From positions 124,001-188,000 of the forward strand of contig QNGA01000009.1 in assembly GCA_003298465.1 (NCBI GenBank): 64,000 nt of DNA. The letters are read 5' to 3'. The notes below the pieces were generated by a model. The model was not told the origin of the DNA. It ran no database searches and saw nothing but the letters and a program-made list of their open reading frames with translations. Below are positions 26,682 through 35,355 of the stretch, in pieces. A program made the translations under genes and the position numbers. Source of the stretch: a halophilic archaeon. Its GTDB lineage: Archaea; Halobacteriota; Halobacteria; Halobacteriales; Haladaptataceae. Within the stretch, counting starts at the first letter, position 1. Each line of letters begins with the position of its first letter.

Positions 26682-26702
26682 GTTAGCATGCTATACTAAC
26701 CA
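26682..26702. repeat. Palindrome GGTTAGCAT..ATACTAACC, copy 2
   Basis: A 21-bp inverted repeat with 9-bp arms, one mismatch and a 3-nt centre (GGTTAGCAT-GCT-ATACTAACC). It has the same size and layout as the perfect copy at 27067-27087, 385 bp away. It lies 43 bp upstream of the vapB start. Confidence 0.6.
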
Positions 26703-26937
26703 ACAAACGTCCGATTGCGAGCCCACAATCTCGATCTTGGTCCGAGGAGCTACTTCACGCGCGTCTATCCCTACACTTTGAGCGGTCGAAACCGGCGTTC
26801 GAAGCACGTTCGTCGTGACGACCAAGGATTTGTGCTTCCCCGAGGGCGGCGATCCACCCAATTCCACTTCCGTTTACCGTTTACGATTCTGAGTGGTAGT
26901 AGGTTCTAATATTGTGGGACCAATTTTCACTACAAGC

Positions 26938-27072
26938 ATGCCAGGCGCACGTATTACAGGTGGTGAGCGAGTTACGCTCCGAACCGTTGAAAAAGAGGAT
27001 ACTTCGTTCCTTCAACGGGCAAGCGCAACCCCAGAGATTCGCTATCCACTCGGTACCCTGGCCGGAGGTTAG
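26938..27072 (+). pseudogene. GNAT acetyltransferase, N-terminal fragment
   Basis: The frame MPGARITGGERVTLRTVEKE, then DTSFLQRASATPEIRYPLGT and LAGG, is the first strand and helix of a RimJ/RimL-type GNAT acetyltransferase. It stops after 44 codons, and its stop codon lies inside the palindrome at 27067-27087. The acetyl-CoA binding part is missing. The break at the palindrome suggests recombination or insertion there. Confidence 0.65.
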
Positions 27073-27087
27073 TATAATATACTAACC
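27067..27087. repeat. Palindrome GGTTAGTAT..ATACTAACC, copy 3 (perfect)
   Basis: A perfect 21-bp inverted repeat with 9-bp arms and AAT centre. It truncates the GNAT reading frame. Together with copies at 25363 and 26682 it forms a spaced series in the accessory region. Confidence 0.65.
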
Positions 27088-27192
27088 TACAACCGGCGAC
27101 TAGTTAGTGCTCTGTCGTTCATCCATCGGGCGACAAGATGAAAATCCACGAGAAGCCCAGTTCAGTTTGATTCTCACCACGGATCGCACCTC

Positions 27193-27384
27193 CTACGCTG
27201 GCCGCCATCGAATTGCCGTGTACGGGAGCAAGGGGTTCGCACCGACGACGTCGTACTCGACGTGCTCCACAGAGATGTCCATGTGCTCTCGTAGGTTCGA
27301 CAGGAGGTCGGTGTCGAGCCCGCGAGCGTCGGCGTAGCGACGTCGGAGCAGACCGAGAACGGTGTCCGACGGATGCGGTCCGAC
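27193..27384 (-). pseudogene. C-terminal fragment of an unrecognised protein
   Basis: A minus-strand frame with good haloarchaeal codon use reads VGPHPSDTVLGLLRRRYADA, then RGLDTDLLSNLREHMDISVE and HVEYDVVGANPLLPYTAIRW, and stops at 27195-27193. There is no start codon. Upstream it runs straight into the recombinase relic, so it is an orphaned C-terminus. I do not recognise the family. Confidence 0.4.
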
Positions 27385-27394
27385 GTATTCGAGG

Positions 27395-27545
27395 TGGGCG
27401 CGGCCAGCGACGGCTCAATCGCGTCATAGCTCGACCACCCGCCGAGTGCCATCACAATCCGCGGTGAGATGTTCTCCTCGACCAATAGATGGTTCGCCCA
27501 GGTTGCTTTTTGGCGCACCACTTCTCCACATGATGAGTCTCGCAA
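27395..27545 (-). pseudogene. Tyrosine recombinase (integrase) C-terminal relic
   Basis: The frame contains ATWANHLLVEENISPRIVMA then LGGWSSYDAIEP, the catalytic C-terminal segment of a haloarchaeal tyrosine recombinase. The HxLRR box is lost by fusion to unrelated sequence (CGEVVRQK) on one side. On the other side the reading passes into an orphan frame after AAPTSN. It is related to the relics at 18.8 and 32.2 kb. Confidence 0.7.
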
Positions 27546-27821
27546 TACCAGGAAATCGTTTGCAACCGAGCGCTGGACCCAAGCAGCAGTCCTCAGCCTC
27601 GGCTACTTGCACCGATGTTTGCTACACTCAGTGGATGAGTTGTCCTTTATGAGTACCTCACTGGCACGATCGTCTTTGAGTTTGTCTGGATCTTGAGTGG
27701 GTTTGGTCTGATCAAACGAGGAGTACTCCGAGAGGGATTTCTCTACATTTGCCAAGCGGTGGAGTAAAAACCTAAATAAGGAATCTCGGCGTTTGGGCCG
27801 CCCATATTGTGTTTGGTAATC
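27546..27821. other. Intergenic stretch without supported genes
   Basis: No frame has convincing coding character. The stretch leads from the GC-rich recombinase relic into the AT-rich island and ends at the stop of the regulator gene at 27822. Confidence 0.4.
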
Positions 27822-28589
27822 TTAGATAGTTGTTATTTTTATGGAAGCATTTTTATATTCGCTGTATTTTTCTCTTGCCCATTCTACAGCCGTTACAGAA
27901 TCATTTACTAACGCTCCAGTTATCATCCCAGTTTTGCTATATGTCCCAAGCCACAATGCTTTTTTTGTATATCCCATAGCAAATGGTATTGAACCCTCAT
28001 ATTTCCAGATATTAGCCCCGCTATCATTTAGTATACATTTTATATCTTCACGTACACTCCCATCAACAATATCTGAAGTATGATCATCTAAAATAATTTC
28101 CACCTGCTTATTATTCCCAGATATATAATTAGATGTACTTTTTATGATTAGGTGGGGAAGTGTTGGAGCAATCATTTCAAGACGAGTCGAGCCATCTAAT
28201 AGTGTAGTAAATTCCCGCGCTGGCTTGTCCAGAGCGAAACGATCTGCGAGATGTATATTCGATTCTTTTAAAATGGCCGGGTTAATATCGATAGTATTGG
28301 GGAATTCGCAAAGAAACTCCTTACAAGATTCGATATCGGCTAGATCCTGATCAAGCTGGTCAACCATTTTGTAAATTAACTGTCCGTATTTAGTTAACTG
28401 ATATCCGTCATCCTTACGTGCTACTATATCATTCTGTGCTAATTCTCGAAGAGCTCTTGTCACTGTTTGTCTCGAAACTTGTACATTCTCTTCTATTATT
28501 CGCTGGTCACTAATGCCACGTGCGAGATTCTGTAATATCTCCCACCTTCTTATTGAGAGTGGTATGATAGATATGTCTTTACTTTCCAT
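27822..28589 (-). CDS. Winged-helix regulator with FilR1-like ligand domain
   Basis: The 255-residue protein (start MESKDISIIPLSIRRWEILQ) has an N-terminal winged helix with IIEENVQVSRQTVTRALREL and a wing ARKDDGYQLTKYGQLIY. Its C-terminal domain has RFALDKPAREFTTLLDGSTR and SIPFAMGYTKKALWLGTYSK, a layout I associate with the archaeal FilR1/DUF1724 group. The gene is very AT-rich, with lysine and isoleucine codons unlike the acidic core genes, which suggests transfer. It is divergent from the Tat protein gene at 28749 and is a plausible regulator of it and the ABC genes beyond. Confidence 0.8.
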   Translation of the reverse strand: MESKDISIIPLSIRRWEILQNLARGISDQRIIEENVQVSRQTVTRALRELAQNDIVARKDDGYQLTKYGQLIYKMVDQLDQDLADIESCKEFLCEFPNTIDINPAILKESNIHLADRFALDKPAREFTTLLDGSTRLEMIAPTLPHLIIKSTSNYISGNNKQVEIILDDHTSDIVDGSVREDIKCILNDSGANIWKYEGSIPFAMGYTKKALWLGTYSKTGMITGALVNDSVTAVEWAREKYSEYKNASIKITTI

Positions 28590-28748
28590 CTTTATATTCT
28601 TTCGTCGTATACAGTTATAATACAATGAATTATAAATCTATTGCAATAGAGGTTCGTGTCCAACCTCTGGTCATTGTTCATACCCTGATTTAATATCCAT
28701 CAATTAAATATATATTATATTGGTTCCCCAATTTAGTTGCGATCCAAA

Positions 28749-29603
28749 ATGTCGAAAAAATCGTCCAATAGCGCGGACAACAGTCGAATCGGTCGTCGGA
28801 AGCTTCTCAGCACGATGAGTACGAGTGCCATCGGGCTATCCTTCCTTGGAAACGCAACTGCTACCAATGGGCGAGGAACTCACTCAGAAGAACTCGTCGG
28901 TTCAGCTATGGAAGAACAGACGCTCTCGAAGAAGAATTCAATGAGCGATCGAGATATTCGCCAAGCCCAAAGGAGAATTGAGCAGAAATACGGCCAACTA
29001 GCTGCATACAACACCTTCCCCGAATTCTCGGAAAAAAACATCGGCACCGAGGACGTTCAAGCGGCCAACCAGAACGTAACTAGAGAGAGGTCGTGGGAGA
29101 TGCACTACAATGTCTACAGTGATCAGACTGGCGTGAAGCTAGCAGACACGGATCACTTCTTGAACCTCTACAAAGCCAATAACACGGATGCTAATGGCAA
29201 TGTCGTCTACTTCTTTGAATCACTCAACTATTCAGACGATGTGGACAGTTGGTATAATTCATCGACACGGTATATGGATAACTACGTCAACCTGACCACG
29301 TCGAAGGACGATTTACACCGGATTCGACCGAACCAGACGGTCTACGTTGGTGGCGGAGGAAGCACGCACTTTGAACTTAGTGTTGGTCCAGCAACCGTTG
29401 GGACGACGTTCAGTTCAAACGGTGGCCAGCTTTCGCCAGATGGAAATCGCTTGAGTTTCGGGCCAAATGGTGAATTTGCGGCAGAGCTTACTGGAAACAT
29501 TCAGGGTACTGCATCTATGAGTACTCTTATGGACGTTCGAAGCACGACGGGCTACTGGAGCCGAAATTGGAAAACTAACGTTAGAGCTTCCACTACGGCA
29601 TAA
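28749..29603 (+). CDS. Tat-exported protein, possible halocin-like or surface-acting factor
   Basis: The 284-residue product starts MSKKSSNSADNSRIGRRKLL with a twin-arginine signal (GRRKLLSTMSTSAIGLSFLG) and an AxA-type cleavage region (GNATAT). The mature part has a helical segment (SDRDIRQAQRRIEQKYGQ), then a long polar beta-rich domain rich in Asn, Ser, Thr and Tyr (MHYNVYSDQTGVKLADTDHF), and a glycine-rich C-terminal region (VYVGGGGSTHFELSVGPATV). I recognise no family. Its setting (own regulator, adjacent ABC-2 exporter, tiny membrane protein) resembles bacteriocin production or immunity loci, but sequence similarity to known halocins was not seen. An AT-rich promoter region lies at 28626-28748. 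Confidence 0.8.
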   Translation: MSKKSSNSADNSRIGRRKLLSTMSTSAIGLSFLGNATATNGRGTHSEELVGSAMEEQTLSKKNSMSDRDIRQAQRRIEQKYGQLAAYNTFPEFSEKNIGTEDVQAANQNVTRERSWEMHYNVYSDQTGVKLADTDHFLNLYKANNTDANGNVVYFFESLNYSDDVDSWYNSSTRYMDNYVNLTTSKDDLHRIRPNQTVYVGGGGSTHFELSVGPATVGTTFSSNGGQLSPDGNRLSFGPNGEFAAELTGNIQGTASMSTLMDVRSTTGYWSRNWKTNVRASTTA

Positions 29604-29621
29604 TAACAATATCTATTAGTA

Positions 29622-30464
29622 TTATTTTAGATCTTCTGAAGAGAATTTGATGTAGCCAATTACTATAGGTACTGTTGCCCAGAACAGAAGTACGACTAAT
29701 CCAGTCCAGTATTCGAGGTAGAACGGAACATCGCCACCAATTTGTTCCGCAAGTAACGACCTAAAGTGAGGCGGGTCCGCTAACGGTAAATATTTTAATG
29801 TAGCTAAGTATGCAGATTCGGGATTGATCCTGTCTAAAAGTACGTACCAAACCGGGACGGTACTACTTTCAAATGCAGACTCGCCAGTTATTATTTGTAA
29901 TACCATAGATAGTAATAGGCTCCAGATAACGTTAAAAACAAAAAATATAGAAATGGCTGCAGTCATAGCCCGAGACCGCTTGTCTGTCATTGCTGACACA
30001 CCAATCGCTATGCCTAAATACGAAAGTCCAAACAAAATCGTTGCTGCGATTGATATGAGAATAGTTCCGAGAGCGAACGATCCATATTCGATAGCGATTA
30101 TCAATGAACCAATGGTGAACGCAATGATGGCTGCAATTAACACAATACTTATACGACCAACTATTTTTCCGGCTAGAATATCACGGCGTGATCCAGCAAA
30201 ATTGAGGAGAATACGGAGACTTCCTGACTCATGCTCACCCGCTATAGCAAGATATCCCACAACTATTGCAGTGATAGGTACAATTTTTTCAGTAGGTAAT
30301 GACAAATAATGTGTCGCCTCTACCAACGTCAAATCCCTAAATCCTTGATGGGTGAGATACGCTCCTGCAGCACTCGCTATAGTATAGATACTAATAACAG
30401 CCCAGAGCAATTTCGATCGGATTGCATCTTGAAAATCTTTTCTTGCAACAAGCTGCCAACTCAT
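29622..30464 (-). CDS. ABC-2 type transporter permease
   Basis: The 280-residue polytopic protein has six predicted membrane helices. Near the N-terminus it has the ABC-2 type VARKDFQDAIRSKLLWAVIS segment, followed by helices such as KIVPITAIVVGYLAIAGE and SLRILLNFAGSRRDILAGKI, the elbow-like region typical of NatB/CcmB-like permeases. It probably exports a peptide, lipid or drug, or gives self-protection. The start overlaps the ATPase stop by 4 bp, so the two are translationally coupled. Confidence 0.9.
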   Translation of the reverse strand: MSWQLVARKDFQDAIRSKLLWAVISIYTIASAAGAYLTHQGFRDLTLVEATHYLSLPTEKIVPITAIVVGYLAIAGEHESGSLRILLNFAGSRRDILAGKIVGRISIVLIAAIIAFTIGSLIIAIEYGSFALGTILISIAATILFGLSYLGIAIGVSAMTDKRSRAMTAAISIFFVFNVIWSLLLSMVLQIITGESAFESSTVPVWYVLLDRINPESAYLATLKYLPLADPPHFRSLLAEQIGGDVPFYLEYWTGLVVLLFWATVPIVIGYIKFSSEDLK

Positions 30465-31399
30465 ACCTCTACCTCCGTTTTCTCCGGGCGCCTACTTTCA
30501 CCAATATAATAGGTAAAAATGTCCTCAAGCGACGGTGTTTTCATTTCTATATCGAGGATTCCGATATCCAAATCCTCTAATTCACTAATAATCTTTGATT
30601 TTTGGCTAGTATCAGTGTATTTAATAGATATTGTTCTGCCATCTATCTGGCACTCGTTCACAGCTTCGATGTTCTTAATCATTTGATTTTGGGGTGGATC
30701 GTTCACACACGTAATCTCAATTGTAGATTTCACTCCACTTTCGGCGAATAATTCGTCTAATTCGGCGACTGTGAGTAAGTTCCCATCCTTTAGTATACCG
30801 ACTCGATTGCAGATCGCTTCTATCTCCGATAATATATGGCTAGAAAAGAATACAGTAGTTCCTGTTGATGCCTCATCCTGTAACACTTTACGCAGCTCCT
30901 TCATACCATTTGGATCCAAACCACTAGAAGGTTCATCTAAAATCAGCAGATCTGGGTTGCCAGTAAGAGCCATTCCAAGCGCTAATCTTTGTTTCATCCC
31001 CTTTGAGTAGCCGCCAACACGCCGTTTAATTTCATCTTCTGTTAACTGTACTTTCTTGGCCATTGTTTCTACAGAAGTTTCCGCGTTCTTGGCTCGAATC
31101 GCGAATTTAAGATGTTCACGCCCTGTCAGTCGATCGTATAAATCGAAGTTGTCTGGTAATATCCCTGTCTTTTTATGGATATATTTGGAGTTAGTTCGTG
31201 TGTTTCGACCAAAGACAGTGATTGTACCCGAGGTGGGTCGCGCGAAATCCAATATGAGATCGATAGTGGTTGACTTTCCTGAACCATTTGGCCCTAAAAA
31301 CCCAAATATCTCTCCTTCTTTTACAATTAAGTCCAAGTCATCCACTGCTTTTAGCCCGCCATACTTCTTAGTGACAGACTTTAATTCGATGGCAGCCAT
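30461..31399 (-). CDS. ABC transporter ATP-binding protein
   Basis: The 312-residue ATPase has Walker A GFLGPNGSGKSTTID, the Q-loop region, the signature GYSKGMKQRLALGMAL, Walker B NPDLLILDEPSSGLDP and the switch SSHILSEIEAICNRVGIL. The C-terminal extension (about 220-312) is like that of DrrA/NatA-type exporters. Codon use is AT-rich, as in its permease partner. Together they form a two-gene exporter convergent with the Tat protein gene. Confidence 0.95.
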   Translation of the reverse strand: MAAIELKSVTKKYGGLKAVDDLDLIVKEGEIFGFLGPNGSGKSTTIDLILDFARPTSGTITVFGRNTRTNSKYIHKKTGILPDNFDLYDRLTGREHLKFAIRAKNAETSVETMAKKVQLTEDEIKRRVGGYSKGMKQRLALGMALTGNPDLLILDEPSSGLDPNGMKELRKVLQDEASTGTTVFFSSHILSEIEAICNRVGILKDGNLLTVAELDELFAESGVKSTIEITCVNDPPQNQMIKNIEAVNECQIDGRTISIKYTDTSQKSKIISELEDLDIGILDIEMKTPSLEDIFTYYIGESRRPEKTEVEV

Positions 31400-31494
31400 A
31401 TCCTACAGTAGATATTCATAGCATATAATCCTATGCTTTTATTATAAATAGTAGTAAAACTAATGTTGGATAATGCAGACATAGAACAATTTAT

Positions 31495-31737
31495 TTATCG
31501 GATAGGTAGTGGGCTTTTACCCTTTCCACCCGATTGATTACGGCGACGTAGGTAGACCACTAGAACGACGATGCCACCAAGAATTGGCAATAAGAAAAAG
31601 GCTACAAAAAATCCGACTGCCCAATCCACTGCGCTATCGATATTGTGATCACTCGCATCTTTGAAAATCCAAACAGCACCCAACAGACCGATAAGAATGC
31701 CTGCACTCAAGGATAATCGAATCGAAATTCCCGCCAT
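31495..31737 (-). CDS. Small membrane protein with two helices
   Basis: The 80-residue protein (start MAGISIRLSLSAGILIGLLG) has two transmembrane segments (about 5-25 and 40-65) joined by an acidic loop (FKDASDHNIDSAVDWAVGFF) and a basic serine/glycine tail. Proteins of this size beside an ABC-2 exporter often serve self-protection or exporter modulation, but this is inference only. It lies 95 bp upstream of the ATPase gene and may share its transcript. Confidence 0.7.
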   Translation of the reverse strand: MAGISIRLSLSAGILIGLLGAVWIFKDASDHNIDSAVDWAVGFFVAFFLLPILGGIVVLVVYLRRRNQSGGKGKSPLPIR

Positions 31738-31873
31738 ACATCTTATTGTTACGGATGCCACTTAGATATTGATATCCGTTCTGTGTGAGCAGATTGAGAC
31801 AGTTTACTGGCAATAACGGTAAGGCATGAGTATTAGCCTGCTTTACTAACTTTCAATTGTCTAAAAAGATGGT

Positions 31874-31978
31874 TTAAGATCGATTGGCAATCAGTTCGTC
31901 AACCCACTTCCACCGTTTTTCCCTGACACCCAGGATAAGAAGCGCGATGATAGGGATACATAGGCCGCTGTAGATCAC
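31874..31978 (-). CDS. Possible 34-residue single-span membrane peptide or fragment
   Basis: From a GTG at 31978 the frame reads VIYSGLCIPIIALLILGVRE then KRWKWVDELIANRS and stops. It is one hydrophobic helix with a basic/aromatic flank. The frame is open a little further upstream (YILPIIFE), so it may be the C-terminus of a lost membrane protein. Low confidence. Confidence 0.3.
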   Translation of the reverse strand: MIYSGLCIPIIALLILGVREKRWKWVDELIANRS

Positions 31979-32175
31979 TTCGAAAATAATTGGTAAAATA
32001 TATTAATCGTTAGAAGCTCGTTCAGAGTGACTTTCAAAGACATAGCCGGAGAAGCCCCCGGTTTGGGAGACCATGAGCAGTGTAATGGACAAAATCTGCT
32101 CCCTTGAGGGCGTGGTGGTAGCGGATTCCACTTCCGCTTATTAGGAGTAGTGATTCTCGGCCCTTGATTGGCCGC

Positions 32176-32360
32176 TCACAGTTCAACGCCGCTCATCGAT
32201 TCGATAATGTTTGCTTTTGTTGGAGCAGCAAGATACAGTTCGATCGCATCATACGTTGCCCAGCCACCGAGTGCCATGACAATTCGTGGTAAAATATTCT
32301 CCTCGACAAGCAGGTGATTCGCCTAACAGCGGCGCAAGTCGTGGGTAGACACTCGCCGAT
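32176..32360 (-). pseudogene. Tyrosine recombinase C-terminal relic with nonsense codon in the HxLRR box
   Basis: The minus-strand frame reads RRVSTHDLRRC, TAG, ANHLLVEENILPRIVMALGG, WATYDAIELYLAAPTKANII, ESMSGVEL, stop. It keeps the His-x-x-Arg box, the downstream GGW position and the region of the nucleophilic tyrosine, and it ends at a natural C-terminus. The Trp codon after the HDLRRC box is TAG. The N-terminal three quarters are gone. This is the best preserved of three related relics. Confidence 0.75.
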
Positions 32361-32491
32361 TTATGATCTTATGGAGCAGAAACTCGGCTTCATGCTGAAT
32401 AGAGAGCGTGGATTGAGAGAAGTAACGGATAGCGCGAACAGAGACCATGGCAAATATTATAGGAAGCCAACATGAACTGTAAAGCATAGAC

Positions 32492-32800
32492 ATGGACGTT
32501 TCCAACCAACAACGGCAACGAGACCAAACACTTGGATTCATTGGCCTTCTTGTTGCCGGCTTGTTCCTGTGGCGTACACTTTCTGCCTATGCCGTCCAAT
32601 GGCAGGGATTATTTGATCTGCCGTCGGGACTCTGGTTCGCCATCACAACAACGACCTGTCTTGCCCTGTTAGTCTGGTCAGTCGGACATCTGACTGGCGG
32701 TTACAGACAGAACCCCATCTATTCTCGTCTTATTGGCATTCTCTCCAGTCTCGCAGTCGGTGCTATCCTCGTTTTCGTGGGCTACCTCCTCGCTCCATAA
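32492..32800 (+). CDS. Small membrane protein with three helices
   Basis: The 102-residue protein has a polar N-terminus (MDVSNQQRQRDQTLG) and three hydrophobic segments (about 16-38, 47-68 and 80-101), ending VFVGYLLAP. I do not recognise a family. It is followed within 5 bp by repeat R2 copy b and preceded by the recombinase relic. Confidence 0.65.
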   Translation: MDVSNQQRQRDQTLGFIGLLVAGLFLWRTLSAYAVQWQGLFDLPSGLWFAITTTTCLALLVWSVGHLTGGYRQNPIYSRLIGILSSLAVGAILVFVGYLLAP

Positions 32801-32804
32801 GCAC

Positions 32805-32861
32805 CACGAACTGCGCACAGATCGAGAGAGGCATCGGGGGTAGTTGACTTCCGATTACTTA
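32805..32861 (+). repeat. Dispersed repeat R2, copy b
   Basis: CACGAACTGCGCACAGATCG, then GAGAGAGGCATCGGGGGTAG and TTGACTTCCGATTACTTA. It is similar over its length to copies at 18625 and 33198. It abuts the stop codon of the preceding small membrane protein gene. Confidence 0.65.
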
Positions 32862-32902
32862 CGTAGCAGAAATCGGCTTCATACTGATTAGAAGGCGTCT
32901 CT

Positions 32903-33115
32903 TCACCAGAACGACTTACCAATTCGGCTCCGATAATACCCTCGTACGAAAACTGCAACGAGAAGTACTGTCCCGATGAGTGTAAGAATCATATCAAGAC
33001 TGGAACTCTCTCGTACCCAATAAAACCGGAAGAATGCCAGCGAGAGGATGAGAAGAACGAATCCGACGCTCAGTAACTGACCTTTTCTTTTTGCCGATAG
33101 ACGCAGAATAGTCAT
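32903..33115 (-). CDS. Small membrane protein with two helices
   Basis: The 70-residue protein (start MTILRLSAKRKGQLLSVGFV) has two hydrophobic segments (about 14-30 and 40-60) separated by a short polar loop (WVRESSSLDM), and a basic C-terminus. An in-frame upstream ATG at 33157 would add 14 residues. It lies between copies b and c of repeat R2. No family is recognised. Confidence 0.55.
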   Translation of the reverse strand: MTILRLSAKRKGQLLSVGFVLLILSLAFFRFYWVRESSSLDMILTLIGTVLLVAVFVRGYYRSRIGKSFW

Positions 33116-33197
33116 TGTTCGAGTCAACTCGTGAGAGCGTAATAAACGTTCGTCCAACCGTGGTCGATAGTGGTCTGGACGGGGACCAGACCCGCAC

Positions 33198-33271
33198 TAC
33201 GAACTGCGCACAGATCGAGATGGGGGTCCCGGGGGTAGCCCACTTCCGTTTATAGTTTTAACCGGAAGTGG
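33198..33271 (+). repeat. Dispersed repeat R2, copy c, with terminal hairpin
   Basis: TACGAACTGCGCACAGATCG, then AGATGGGGGTCCCGGGGGTA and GCCCACTTCCGTTTAT. Next to it, CCACTTCCGTTTA and TAACCGGAAGTGG (33240-33271) form an inverted repeat, as at the junction of two element ends. It lies between a small membrane protein gene and the transposase element. Confidence 0.65.
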
Positions 33272-33354
33272 AAGGCACACCACTACTTCCAGTGAAATCG
33301 AACGCGGTAGGGCTCATAACCCAGAAAAACAGTATATCAGACTCTCATAAATGG

Positions 33355-33424
33355 TATGCTGCGATATCAAATAACGGTCCTTGGAAGTTGAGACTACACC
33401 GGGTTTAGCGGGCCTGTGATGCGC
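33355..33424 (-). repeat. Repeat R1 at the right end of the intact transposase element
   Basis: GGAAGTTGAGACTACACCGG then GTTTAGCGGGCCTGTGATGC lies 150 bp beyond the transposase stop. The inner part matches R1 copies at 37.6, 39.3, 40.6 and 58.8 kb. The outer arm (TATGCTGCGATATC) is degenerate compared with TATGCATTGAG elsewhere. It is probably the right terminus of this insertion sequence. Confidence 0.6.
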
Positions 33425-33573
33425 GGCCTCGGACGAATCAGTGACTAATTCGGCTTCGAATCTCGTCTCAATCGCACCCTCCTGTCGCACTACCAACTAA
33501 ATCGGTGGATTTCCGAGATCCCTGACAGTGTTGCCACTCAGGAATCCGCACTGGCCCCGGACTGAGTACCTCT

Positions 33574-35250
33574 CTATCCGATTCCGGTCTCCTTCTTCAG
33601 CAGCGTGAGCGTATTGTCAGCTGTTACGATCGGCGCGTGTTCGTACTCACCCGTCAACTCGACTTGGACGAGCAGATCGACAGCTCGCCAAATCGAGTAC
33701 AACAAACAGGCGAACGCGAAGTAGAAGAACCGCAGCCCAAAATCCGTCGAAGTTGTCGCAGCCATGAACCGCTTGATCGACCGATAGCCACTCTCAATTT
33801 CCCACCGATAGCCGTACTCAGTAAGAAAGCTGCCGCCCCGATTGGACATGAACACCGAGTACTGCCGATGATCGTCATACTCAGAGTCTTCTTTCCGGCG
33901 GTAGATCAGCGTCGTCTCGTGCCACTCGTTCTTTCCGAGATGGAGCCTCCGGTCTATTTCGTATCGGTCTTGATCGCGCTGGAGCAATCGCTTGGCCTGA
34001 GCTTTCTCGCTGGTCTGCATCCGCTTCGGCACGACGTAGGACAGTCCACGCTGGCTGATCATCTCCAGAACGTGCTGACTATCGAACTCACGGTCCATCA
34101 GCACGTTATCGACATGAACAAGATCCTGAGCGGAGTCGAGCAAGTCTTCCACGATTTCCTTGCGTGACTCGCCTCGCCGAACTGGCCGCGCATCGAGGAC
34201 AAGTGGGACAGCATTGCCGACCAGCTGGACTGTTGTCCACTGGTAGGCGTACTCGTCCGTATTCTCCTTCGTCCCGATGATCTCGTCCTCGTGGCCGGTG
34301 CGGTCGCCTGTAAAGGGATCGTCTTCGGTGATGTCGATCGCGACGATGCCAGCTCGGAAGAACTCCTCCGTCTCTGCAAGCTCGTCGATGAGTTGTCGGA
34401 CCGCCTGTCGGTACATCTCGCGAATCTGCTCGATGGAGAGTTCACGAAGGTGGTCGCGATGACCGTGCCCGAGTGGCGTCCGCTCACGTGTTGATTCGTG
34501 CGTGAAGCTACGAGCACCTTCGTTGGCGGCCAGATTCTCACGGAGCCCCAGATACGTCTGCAAGCTCCAGTAGGCGTTCTCGTGGATCTCACAGCCCTCA
34601 CCTCGGTCCAGCGAGAACGCGGGGAAGACGACCGGACTGACGTGGTCGGTGATCGTCTCCGCCTGTTCCAGTACGATCTGATGATCAGGTGGCGATCCTC
34701 CACCACCATCACCTCGACTCAGGGCATTCTGCCTTGGATCACGCGGAACCGGTACACCCGCATTCTGGGCTTTGATGAGGATCGTCCGAGCAGCGGTCTC
34801 AACTGACTCGCGGAGATCCGCTGTGAAGCGCATGTTCCAGCTGCGCCACAGGGTTGACTGGTCTGGAACCATCTCGAAGCCCAGTTGCTCGCAGAGTTCA
34901 GGGCAACAATCGAGGTACTCGACGAGTACTGTTTCGTGGTCCCAGCCGTGCAGTTCTTTTAGCACGAAAACTCGAAAGGGAGTATCCATTCCATAGCGTG
35001 TCGAACCCACGTAGCAGTTATGAGGATCGAAGATGACGTACGCGAGTGGGAGCGAGCAAATGAACTGCTCAATTGATTCGTGAGCGTCATGCTTGAACCA
35101 TACCCCTGCGACAGTTCGAATATCTTCTTCCACACCACCGAGTGAACTCCGGTCGTACAATGATGCCGAATCATATACTGGCCAGTTCCGGAACTTCGAT
35201 TGTGCGATATTCCGGAAAACCTCACGGTAAGACGGATGCTTGCAAGACAT
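33574..35250 (-). mobile_element. IS4-like DDE transposase, apparently intact
   Basis: The 558-residue protein has an N-terminal domain (SYREVFRNIAQSKFRNWPVY), a long DNA-binding part, and a DDE core. Candidate catalytic residues are Asp in VAIDITEDDPFTGDR (about residue 310), Asp in VDNVLMDREFDSQHV (about 392) and Glu in GYRWEIESGYRSIKRFM (about 490), the last matching the IS4-type Y..R..E..K arrangement. No internal stop is present, so the element may be active. Truncated relatives lie at 40.7, 55.96, 59.03 and 62.05 kb. The element extends from the R1 repeat at about 33355 to about 35340, close to the aCPSF1 stop. I did not identify perfect terminal inverted repeats. Confidence 0.88.
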
Positions 35251-35355
35251 CCTTCAATGTGAGGCCGACCTCTCTCGGGCGTATTTTTGAAATGAGGAGA
35301 TTTCGACCGTGGCTGTACTCTCAAAGCGCTGGCTCAACCAGAAGAGAGACATTGA

